Of a stretch of DNA of 6,326 nt, positions 1 through 4,967 are shown in pieces (the stretch's first letter is position 1; each line of letters begins with the position of its first letter). This DNA comes from Opitutaceae bacterium (GTDB taxonomy: Bacteria > Verrucomicrobiota > Verrucomicrobiia > Opitutales > Opitutaceae). The translations under genes and the position numbers were made by a program. Where the stretch lies: contig JAIRTK010000275.1 in NCBI GenBank assembly GCA_031254955.1, positions 1 to 6,326 on the forward strand, written 5' to 3'. Below the pieces are notes generated by a model. The model was not told the origin of the DNA and did no database searches. It saw only the letters and a program-made list of their open reading frames with translations.

Positions 1-83
1 GGGGGCCTTTTTTGGGCCATGACCCACGCAAGCGAGAAAACCAGCGAAATTTCCGTTCCTCAGCCACTTTGAAGCACCGGGAA

Positions 84-214
84 GAGAGGATGAACCACGG
101 AGACTCGGAGGGCACGGAGACCGGAGGAAGGAAGGCGAAAACGGAGGACGGAGGACGGATTAATTTTCACGCAGAGGCGCGGAGGCACGGAGATGATGAG
201 GGGGGGAGGAGTGC
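84..214 (+). repeat. Left copy of a diverged inverted repeat element ('cacggag / ttttcacgc' type)
   Basis: This stretch is purine-rich, built from variations of 'cacggag' and 'ggagga', and contains 'ttttcacgc' followed by 'gcagaggcgcggag'. Several 14-base blocks recur exactly on the opposite strand of 541-720: 90-103 matches 700-713, 106-119 matches 675-688, 124-137 matches 664-677, and 171-184 matches 561-574. Block order is conserved, so the two stretches are diverged copies of one element in inverted orientation. Every reading frame gives low-complexity, Arg/Gly/His-rich peptides (for example FHAEARRHG) with no domain, so I call it repeat DNA and not a gene. I recognise this peptide pattern as a common spurious translation in environmental genomes, but know no formal name for the element. 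Confidence 0.7.
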
Positions 215-221
215 TCCCCAT

Positions 222-248
222 GTGATCCCCATTCCCAATGGAAATCAC
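222..248. repeat. Imperfect palindrome
   Basis: GTGAT (222-226) pairs with ATCAC (244-248), and inside it CCATT (229-233) pairs with AATGG (237-241) around a CCC loop. The two stems are separated by a CC/AA internal mismatch. It sits immediately before the first GTAG hairpin, so it may belong to the same compound repeat. No function can be assigned. Confidence 0.4.
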
Positions 249-254
249 TCTTTT

Positions 255-278
255 GTAGGGGCGTCGCTTGCGACGCCC
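255..278 (+). repeat. REP-like hairpin element, family A, copy 1
   Basis: A GTAG tetranucleotide (255-258) is followed directly by a perfect palindrome, GGGCGTCGC (259-267), TT, GCGACGCCC (270-278). GTAG at the 5' foot of a short GC-rich hairpin is the hallmark of REP elements mobilised by RAYT (TnpA-REP) tyrosine-type transposases. A second copy lies 42 bases away in inverted orientation. The two copies differ only at a paired position (G-C here, T-A there), so the stem is preserved. Assignment to a REP family is inference from this architecture; no RAYT gene is in the window. Confidence 0.6.
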
Positions 279-320
279 GGCTTGATAACCGTGAACCGAC
301 AAAGGCCGTGCTCCAGCAAC

Positions 321-344
321 GGGCTTCGCAAGCGAAGCCCCTAC
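321..344 (-). repeat. REP-like hairpin element, family A, copy 2 (inverted)
   Basis: Read on the minus strand this is GTAG (complement of CTAC at 341-344) followed by GGGCTTCGC, TT, GCGAAGCCC. It matches copy 1 at 22 of 24 bases, and the two differences are the two partners of one base pair. Together with 255-278 it forms a head-to-head pair of hairpins of the kind called REPIN or BIME. Confidence 0.6.
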
Positions 345-391
345 ATGGCTCTGCTTCTAAAGGGTACTGTTCCCTGGGAAAGGGTATTAAT

Positions 392-471
392 CTTTTCACC
401 CTTATCAAAGGCAAGGCGAGGCGTCCCCGCCGAGCCGTCGCTGGCCTCCGGCTCTTGATAAGGGTGAAAAG
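392..471. repeat. Perfect 17-bp inverted repeat flanking a 46-base GC-rich core
   Basis: CTTTTCACCCTTATCAA (392-408) is exactly complementary to TTGATAAGGGTGAAAAG (455-471). Inside the core a second stem, GAGCCG (432-437) with CGGCTC (449-454), abuts the right arm. No coding frame of interest crosses it. It could be a terminal-inverted-repeat remnant of a tiny non-autonomous element or a strong cruciform or hairpin. A transcription terminator is less likely because no U-tract follows the right arm (GGGGCGGC follows). Confidence 0.55.
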
Positions 472-540
472 GGGCGGCACGGCGATGCGGGGGCGGTTAC
501 GGAGCCGGAGGGTTTGTTTTTCACTCTCCACTCTTCGCCC

Positions 541-720
541 TTCACTCCTCTCCTCATCCTCTCCGCGCCTCTGCTTCTCCGCGTGAAAAATAATCTGGCC
601 TCCGGCCTCTCGCAATTCCCCCGCAATTCCCCCGCAATCCTTCCGCAGTCCGGCTTTCGCCTCCGCCTTCCTTCCTCCGTGCCCTCCGCGCCCTTCATGT
701 CTCCGTGGTTCATGCTCTTT
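541..720 (-). repeat. Right copy of the diverged inverted repeat element
   Basis: On the minus strand this reads 'atgaaccacggaga', 'cggagggcacggag', 'gaggaaggaaggcg', and later 'ttttcacgc' and 'gcagaggcgcggag', in the same order as the copy at 84-214. It differs by insertions, notably the 11-base tandem repeat at 611-654, which has no counterpart in the left copy. It ends near the sharp drop in GC content at about 718. Translation in any frame is low-complexity and is not considered a gene. Confidence 0.65.
611..654. repeat. 11-bp tandem repeat, four decaying copies
   Basis: Units start at 611, 622, 633 and 644. The first two are identical (CGCAATTCCCC). The third (CGCAATCCTTC) and fourth (CGCAGTCCGGC) carry substitutions. 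The period is constant at 11 bases. It lies inside the right inverted-repeat element and looks like a local expansion. The unit is not a multiple of three and no gene is affected. Confidence 0.6.
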
Positions 721-931
721 TTTGGTCATCCAACGATACTCGCGTTTTTTAATACATTATCATCAGGTGCTTTATGTATTAATGAGGTTCAAAAAAAGAA
801 CCATAAAATACCTCTTGTTCCGCCGCCGTGCGTCACTTTTCATCCTTTCCCATTCATTTATTCCCCGTCCCCGTATCGCATCCACCCATTTCAATCCCCC
901 GCCAACGTGTCCCACAGAGTCGCCGACATTG

Positions 932-950
932 GATAATCAATAATCATCAT
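932..950 (+). promoter_or_regulatory. Weak Fur-box-like sequence
   Basis: GATAATCAATAATCATCAT resembles the classical Fur-box consensus, with GATAAT and then ATAATCAT matching if one extra base is allowed between the halves. It can equally be read as a 7-bp tandem repeat (ATAATCA at 933-939 and 940-946). A second, poorer resemblance is on the minus strand around 750-764 (TGATAAT then ATTAAAA). Iron control of a TonB-dependent receptor would make sense, but the site is nearly 280 bases from the receptor start and the match needs a gap. Confidence 0.15.
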
Positions 951-1041
951 GAAGCAGCCCTTTGCGTTTTCATGCGCCGCGTTTTTCCATCTCCTGTTTT
1001 TTATATATCACCCGCGCCGGTTCCCGACACGGGATCGGTAA
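949..1041 (+). CDS. Possible 30-residue hydrophobic small protein (doubtful)
   Basis: An ATG at 949 opens a 30-codon frame ending with TAA at 1039-1041. The peptide starts MKQPFAFSCAAFFHLLFFIY and ends in an arginine-rich tail (PRRFPTRDR). A Lys near the start followed by a Phe/Leu-rich segment looks like a signal peptide or a one-pass small membrane peptide. There is no Shine-Dalgarno sequence at a useful distance and no known family. It may be the decayed 5' end of an exported-protein gene, or chance coding in a T-rich stretch. It lies upstream of the receptor on the same strand. Confidence 0.15.
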   Translation: MKQPFAFSCAAFFHLLFFIYHPRRFPTRDR

Positions 1042-1180
1042 ATACTCTAAGCAACCCAAGCCCTCCTCATGCCCTTTGATTCATCATTATACCAGCATCA
1101 TGCCATCGCGATGCACGCAAGCGGAGGCCATGCGCCTTGTGATTCTGCCATGCTCCGGCCCGAATCGACGCGGCATCTTT

Positions 1181-1208
1181 TTGAATAAAATCCGGACAAT
1201 AATATAAA
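1181..1208 (+). promoter_or_regulatory. Putative sigma70-type promoter of the receptor gene
   Basis: TTGAAT (1181-1186) and TATAAA (1203-1208) are separated by 16 bases, giving four and five matches to the -35 and -10 consensus hexamers. Transcription would start near 1214-1216, leaving a very short leader before the ATG at 1224. This is the best promoter match in the AT-rich stretch directly before the receptor. Its position favours 1224 over 1306 as the original start. It also argues that the poly-C run acts on translation frame, because it lies in the transcribed coding part and not between -35 and -10. Confidence 0.4.
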
Positions 1209-1223
1209 ATGTTTCCTATTACC

Positions 1224-1388
1224 ATGAAAACAAATAACTTACCCCCCCCCCCCCGCATATGCGCTCCGGGATTTTATCGGATGTTTCCTTCGCCGCCGGT
1301 CCTTGATGGCCGCGGTCGCGTGGTGCGTCCTCATGGTGTCCGCGCGGGCGGCGGGCGGTGCCGGCGGCATCGAGGGCGCGGTCTATAA
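1224..1388 (+). other. Original 5' end of the receptor gene, out of frame in this assembly
   Basis: ATG at 1224 begins MKTNNLPPPP, then leaves the receptor frame because of C13. As given, it reads on as an unrelated Arg/Gly-rich peptide to TAA at 1386-1388 (54 residues). With twelve C it would instead continue AYALRDFIGCFLRRRS and then LMAAVAWCVLMVSARA, forming a full signal peptide joined to the receptor (1147 residues in total). With eleven or fourteen C the frame ends at TGA 1304-1306, overlapping the ATG at 1306. An in-frame ATG at 1209 would add five residues. No Shine-Dalgarno sequence is visible before either ATG. I regard this stretch as the 5' end of the receptor gene, not as a separate gene. 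Confidence 0.6.
1242..1254 (+). repeat. Poly-C tract, C13, candidate phase-variation switch
   Basis: Thirteen consecutive C lie seven codons into the frame that starts at 1224, where they encode prolines in the n-region of the predicted signal peptide. Homopolymeric C/G tracts of about this length change by single units through slipped-strand mispairing and are the standard contingency switch in Neisseria, Campylobacter and Helicobacter. The receptor frame is joined to the ATG only with 12 or 15 C (in general, a number divisible by three). C13 is an OFF register. No other homopolymer in the window exceeds seven. A homopolymer length error in sequencing would look the same. Confidence 0.75.
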
Positions 1389-4300
1389 TTCCACCAACAA
1401 CCTGCCCGTTGCCAAGGCGAGGGTGGCCGTCAAGGGCACGTGGCAGGAAACGCTCACCGACGACGACGGGCGTTTTTTGTTTGCGGACATACCCGCCGGC
1501 GAGGCCACGCTGGAGGTTTCCTATCTGGGCTTTGAGCAGCGCACCGCCGTGGTGACGGTGGAGGCGGGGAAAACCGCCGTCTGCGATTTCTCGCTCCTCC
1601 GCGAGGGCGCGGGGCAACGCGCCGCCGCGAAAGACGACGACATGGTGATATTGGAAAAATTCACCGTTGTCGCCGACCAGGCCATGAGCGCGCAGGCCAT
1701 CGCCATGAACGAGCAGCGCCACGCCGCCAGCATTTCCAACGTCCTCGCCCTCGACGAGCTTCCCGGCCAAGGCTTCGAGAACATCGGCGACTACATCCGC
1801 TTCATGCCCGGCGTGTCCATCATCGACGACGGTGAGAACGCCAGCCAACTCTCGCTCGGCGGCTTTCCGGCCAACATGTCGAGCATCCAGCTCGACGGCG
1901 GCGGCGTGGCCAGCACGGGCATCGACGACGTGGCGCGCGCCGGCGGGCGCGAACTTTCGCTTCAGGACGTGCCCATGCTGAACATCGAGCGCGTGGAAAT
2001 CACCAAGGTGCCCACGCCGGACAAACCCGCCTCCGGCCTTGGCGGCTCCATGAACCTCGTTTCCAAAGGCCTGCTCGGCATCAAGCGCCCCCGCCTCGAC
2101 TACACGCTCACCATGAACCTCGCCACCAACGACAATCTCTCCCTCTCCGGCGAGAGTCCGCAGGCCGCGATTCCCCAGCTGCGCGCCGGGCGCAAGCAAC
2201 CCTCCTTCAGCCTCAGCGCGGTCATTCCCGTCAGCAGGCGCCTCGCCTTCAGCGCGGGCTTCTCCAAGTCGTGGAAACAACTCCCCAATGGCGTGCTGAC
2301 GGAAACCGCGGACTGGAACCTCTGGAAAGACATTCGCCTCACCAGGGCCGCCGAATGGCGCAATGGCTACCCCAGGGAGGATGGCGAGGGGGAGGTTGGC
2401 GAGGCGCGAAGGGCGGCTGTCCTCCACGGCGATTACCCCATCACCCTGAACACCGCCACTTGGCAGCGCACCGCGAAAATCACCAGCACCGAAAACGTAT
2501 CGACCGGCGTGGAAGTGCGCCTGTCCCGGCGCGACACGCTTGCCCTCACCTACCAGCACCGCGAGGTCTCCGAGGAGCACACGAACAATCGGATCGACAT
2601 AACCTACGGTTCGGCCAACAACATCGACCCGGTTTATAATTCCAATGTCCCTCCCGGCGGCGACCCCGCCACGACCACCGGCAATCGCCCGACCTATAAC
2701 AACGCCGGCGTCCTCTACAGCCAGAACGGCGCCACCGGCGTCTTTACCCAAGGCGCGAACGGCCCCTTCAACTACAACCTCGAAACCGCCACCGATCAGT
2801 TCACCCTCCGCTACAAGCACCGCGGCTCCCTGTGGAACCTCGACGGCCAGGCCTCCTGGTCCCGCGCCACCCGCCTGCGCTCCAACCGCGGCCGCAGCTA
2901 CGCCTCCGGCTACGTCGTCTCCAGCAACGCCGACGGCGTCGGCCGCTTCCACATGGTCGGCACCGGCATCAACACCACCGACAGCATCCTGCCCACCCTC
3001 ACCATCGCCACCAAGAGCGACGGCACGCCCGTCGATCCCTACGACGGCGACGACTACTTCCTCAACCTCGTCCGCATGGAGGAATACGGCCGCTACATCA
3101 CCGACACCTACCAAGGCCGCTTTGACGCGGAGCGCATTTTCAGCCGCTTCCTCTCCCTCCGCACCGGCGCCGCCTTCTCCCGCGAAGAGCGCGACAACCA
3201 GCGCGAGCTTCCCACCTGGCGCATGAAGACCCGGAACAACGGCCACCCGATGGCGAGTGTCTTCACCGACGACCCGCGCTACGTTTACCACTACGACCTC
3301 GTTGACGACTCGATTGATTCACCCATCGGCGGCGTGCCCGTCCGCTGGCTCAGCCCGGTGAAAGTCTGGAACCTCACCCAGGAGCACCCGGAATATTTCC
3401 AGCACTACTCCAACAATCCCTATGAAAGCTACAGCAACCGCGCCAACAACTCGAAGCTGATGCGCGAGGACATCGCCGCCGGCTACCTGCGCGCCGACAT
3501 CCGGCTCTTCGGCAACCGCCTCCATGCCGTCATCGGCGCGCGCTACGAACGCACCGCCACCGACGGCTGGGTCGGCCGCACCGACAACAACGCCAAATGG
3601 ATGCGCGACGAAAACGGCAACCGCATCAGGGACGAAATCAGCGGCGGCTACCTGCAATACCCCGACGGCGACGAACTCTACCGGCGCCAGTATCAAGTCC
3701 GCGCCCTCCATCTGGGCAAAAGCTACGACGGCATCTATCCCAGCGTGAACCTCAACTATGCCCTCCACCCCAACCTCATCGCCCGCGCCGCCTACGCCCG
3801 CACCATCGGACGCCCCAACGTGAACGACATCGTTTCCGGCGTCTCCATCCCCGAGCTTGATGACGATCGCACCACCGCCTACCGCATCTCGGTCTGCAAT
3901 CCCGGACTGGAACCGTGGACGGCGGACAGCTACCACCTCTCCTTCGACTCCTACCTCTTCAAGGGCGGCTTCGGCTCCATCGGCGTTTACCGCAAATACG
4001 TCACCAATTTTTTCGCCACCAGGGTGTTTGACTTGGTTGAAGGCATGGAGGCGGAACTCCTTGAGATTGGCGTCACCCAGTCCGACATCGAAGCCATGAT
4101 GGATGCGGGCAGGGACCCGGAGACGGGCATAGGCAGGGTCGAGCTTAGCCGCCGGGAAAACGCCGGCGACGCCAACCTCACCGGCTTCGAGTTCAGCTAC
4201 CGGCAGGACCTGCTTTTCCTGCCGAAATGGCTGCAAAAAACGCAGGTCTGGTTGAACTACACCCACATGAAGGTCGCCGGGTCGAACGCGGAGGAGTTCA

Positions 4301-4668
4301 TGGGCTTCGCCCCCGACGCCTTCTCCGCCGGCGTCAATTACTTCGGCCCCCGTTTCTCGCTGCGCGTTTCCTGCGCCTATCAGGCCGAGACCAAAATGCG
4401 GCGCCCCTCGCGCACCACCACCAGCGCGGAGACCGCCAGCCTCATGCCGCCGGACACTTTTGATTATCAGGCCCCGCGCACCCGCTGGAGCGTGACCGCC
4501 GAATACAGCCTCTCTCGCGCCTTCATCCTTTTCGCTAATTGCAGCGATGTGTTTGCCGACGACATCATCACCTATCGCCGCGCCTCCGACACCCCGGCCT
4601 ACGCCCAAAAATACCAGCGCCGCGTCGCCGCCTCCTACGTCTCCGTCGGCGTGAAGGGGACGTTCTGA
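1306..4668 (+). CDS. TonB-dependent outer-membrane receptor with N-terminal carboxypeptidase-regulatory-like domain
   Basis: The protein is an outer-membrane channel that takes up a substrate using energy from TonB-ExbBD. Counting from the TTG at 1303 as residue 1, there is a hydrophobic stretch (2-14) ending in SARA-AGG and a carboxypeptidase-regulatory-like beta domain (about 22-97; GAVYNS, DDDGRFLFADIPAG, VSYLGFEQ). A TonB-box-like segment follows (MVILEKFTVVA, 114-124), then a plug domain (about 135-256; GDYIRFMPGVSI, LSLGGFPANMSSIQLDGGG, NIERVEITKVPTP, GLGGSMNLVSK). The rest to residue 1121 is a long beta-barrel ending in the aromatic residue typical of outer-membrane proteins (SVGVKGTF). 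The plug resembles the Xanthomonas/Caulobacter-type receptors often linked to carbohydrate uptake; the substrate here is unknown. The ATG at 1306 is the first ATG in this intact frame, but it lacks a Shine-Dalgarno sequence and leaves a signal peptide with no charged n-region. The true start is probably 1224, across the poly-C tract. It could be a phase-OFF gene or carry a sequencing error. Confidence 0.93.
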   Translation: MAAVAWCVLMVSARAAGGAGGIEGAVYNSTNNLPVAKARVAVKGTWQETLTDDDGRFLFADIPAGEATLEVSYLGFEQRTAVVTVEAGKTAVCDFSLLREGAGQRAAAKDDDMVILEKFTVVADQAMSAQAIAMNEQRHAASISNVLALDELPGQGFENIGDYIRFMPGVSIIDDGENASQLSLGGFPANMSSIQLDGGGVASTGIDDVARAGGRELSLQDVPMLNIERVEITKVPTPDKPASGLGGSMNLVSKGLLGIKRPRLDYTLTMNLATNDNLSLSGESPQAAIPQLRAGRKQPSFSLSAVIPVSRRLAFSAGFSKSWKQLPNGVLTETADWNLWKDIRLTRAAEWRNGYPREDGEGEVGEARRAAVLHGDYPITLNTATWQRTAKITSTENVSTGVEVRLSRRDTLALTYQHREVSEEHTNNRIDITYGSANNIDPVYNSNVPPGGDPATTTGNRPTYNNAGVLYSQNGATGVFTQGANGPFNYNLETATDQFTLRYKHRGSLWNLDGQASWSRATRLRSNRGRSYASGYVVSSNADGVGRFHMVGTGINTTDSILPTLTIATKSDGTPVDPYDGDDYFLNLVRMEEYGRYITDTYQGRFDAERIFSRFLSLRTGAAFSREERDNQRELPTWRMKTRNNGHPMASVFTDDPRYVYHYDLVDDSIDSPIGGVPVRWLSPVKVWNLTQEHPEYFQHYSNNPYESYSNRANNSKLMREDIAAGYLRADIRLFGNRLHAVIGARYERTATDGWVGRTDNNAKWMRDENGNRIRDEISGGYLQYPDGDELYRRQYQVRALHLGKSYDGIYPSVNLNYALHPNLIARAAYARTIGRPNVNDIVSGVSIPELDDDRTTAYRISVCNPGLEPWTADSYHLSFDSYLFKGGFGSIGVYRKYVTNFFATRVFDLVEGMEAELLEIGVTQSDIEAMMDAGRDPETGIGRVELSRRENAGDANLTGFEFSYRQDLLFLPKWLQKTQVWLNYTHMKVAGSNAEEFMGFAPDAFSAGVNYFGPRFSLRVSCAYQAETKMRRPSRTTTSAETASLMPPDTFDYQAPRTRWSVTAEYSLSRAFILFANCSDVFADDIITYRRASDTPAYAQKYQRRVAASYVSVGVKGTF

Positions 4669-4731
4669 AAACATTTTCGACTCATCCGGTCGCAAAACAA
4701 ATGGCTTCACGAACCCACGAAGACTCCCCCC

Positions 4732-4755
4732 GTAGCGCAGGCTTCCAAACCCGCT
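4732..4755 (+). repeat. REP-like element, family B, degenerate copy
   Basis: GTAGCGCAGGCTTCCAA is identical to the start of the copy at 4759, but the right half reads ACCCGCT instead of GCCTGCT. Two stem partners are therefore lost and the hairpin is weakened. The copy lies 27 bases before the intact one in the same orientation, forming a short direct tandem. Confidence 0.5.
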
Positions 4756-4758
4756 CCC

Positions 4759-4782
4759 GTAGCGCAGGCTTCCAAGCCTGCT
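4759..4782 (+). repeat. REP-like element, family B, intact forward copy
   Basis: GTAG (4759-4762) and one C precede a perfect palindrome, GCAGGCTT (4764-4771), CC, AAGCCTGC (4774-4781). All 24 bases are repeated exactly in inverted orientation at 4884-4907. The loop sequence differs from family A, but the GTAG foot is shared, consistent with REP-type elements. Confidence 0.6.
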
Positions 4783-4799
4783 GCGGGGCAACGCCCCGC
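4783..4799. repeat. Short GC hairpin adjoining the family B copy
   Basis: GCGGGGC (4783-4789) pairs with GCCCCGC (4793-4799) around an AAC loop, immediately after the family B element. It is a third stem-loop type in this cluster. Confidence 0.45.
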
Positions 4800-4822
4800 C
4801 CGCCCGTCCATCACCGGCTGGC

Positions 4823-4880
4823 ATTCCGGGGCGGAGCTATTATTCCGGGGCGGAGCCATTCCGGGCGGAGCTTCGCTCCG
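4823..4880. repeat. Three direct repeats ending in a hairpin
   Basis: ATTCCGGGGCGGAGC occurs at 4823-4837 and 4842-4856, and once more at 4858-4871 with one G missing. The last copy runs into the hairpin CGGAGC (4866-4871), TTC, GCTCCG (4875-4880). Spacings are 19 and 16 bases. This lies in the interval between the two exact family B copies. Confidence 0.55.
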
Positions 4881-4883
4881 TCG

Positions 4884-4907
4884 AGCAGGCTTGGAAGCCT
4901 GCGCTAC
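4884..4907 (-). repeat. REP-like element, family B, intact reverse copy
   Basis: On the minus strand this is identical at all 24 positions to 4759-4782, including the GTAG foot (complement of CTAC, 4904-4907). The pair could form a 24-bp stem with a loop of about 100 bases or two independent hairpins. Exact identity suggests recent duplication or gene conversion. Confidence 0.6.
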
Positions 4908-4967
4908 GCCGGGACGCTGCCGCGCCCAATGCTTAAAGCCTAATTCCCAACCCTTGATTCTCGCTTT

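Larger units (their letters stand above)
721..1180. other. Lower-GC intergenic region upstream of the receptor
   Basis: There is no convincing gene here. The region has AT-rich patches (745-810, 931-948, 995-1010) and a C/T-rich stretch (about 820-910). Small dyads are visible: AATACAT (751-757) with ATGTATT (774-780), GGTTC (786-790) with GAACC (798-802) around seven A, and TCCCG (1022-1026) with CGGGA (1030-1034). None is followed by a T-run, so none is called a terminator. Frames open across it encode peptides with no recognisable domain. Its length and base composition fit a regulatory leader or promoter region for the receptor, but this is inferred. Confidence 0.4.
4669..4967. other. Intergenic region filled with REP-like palindromes
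   Basis: The 299 bases between the receptor stop codon and the next start contain no gene. A weak AT dyad overlaps the receptor stop (GAAAA 4667-4671 with TTTTC 4674-4678). The rest, from 4732 to about 4910, is a cluster of GTAG-type and other GC-rich hairpins listed separately. No rho-independent terminator with a T-run and no convincing sigma70 promoter for the downstream gene can be seen. The hairpins may slow or process read-through transcripts. Confidence 0.5.

Noticed and set aside
1..83. End of an upstream gene or a terminator (GGCC T-run GGCC near 4-18)
   Set aside because: The stem is only four pairs and no coding frame with plausible content ends here. I see nothing supportable.
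160..729. 189-codon minus-strand frame and its neighbours at 12-458 and 405-713
   Set aside because: They span inverted repeats and hairpins, encode Arg/His/Gly-rich low-complexity sequence and have no start context.
1130..1207. Small ORF MRLVILPCSG... with GGAGG just before the ATG
   Set aside because: The GGAGG ends only two bases before the ATG, too close to act, and the peptide continues into the receptor promoter without any family resemblance.
1290..1311. Possible twin-arginine motif (LRRRSLM) in the reconstructed signal peptide
   Set aside because: It has RR and two hydrophobics but lacks the preceding Ser/Thr and the full consensus. Outer-membrane beta-barrels use Sec and BAM, so Sec is far more likely.
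2645..3226. 193-codon plus-strand frame rich in Pro/Ala/Thr/Ser
   Set aside because: It is inside the receptor gene in another frame; the composition is a by-product of codon bias.
1219..3291. Very long open frame (690 codons) on the minus strand opposite the receptor
   Set aside because: Its product is almost entirely Gly/Ala/Val/Arg/Glu with no domain. It is the expected shadow of a GC-rich coding strand, and it runs through the poly-C tract. The plus strand has an unambiguous receptor.
3319..4824. 501-codon minus-strand open frame
   Set aside because: It is the same kind of shadow opposite the receptor barrel, extending into REP-like DNA, with no recognisable domain.
4759..4907. CRISPR-like array from repeated 24-mers
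   Set aside because: Copies are palindromic, partly inverted and unevenly spaced; there are no regular spacers and no cas genes.
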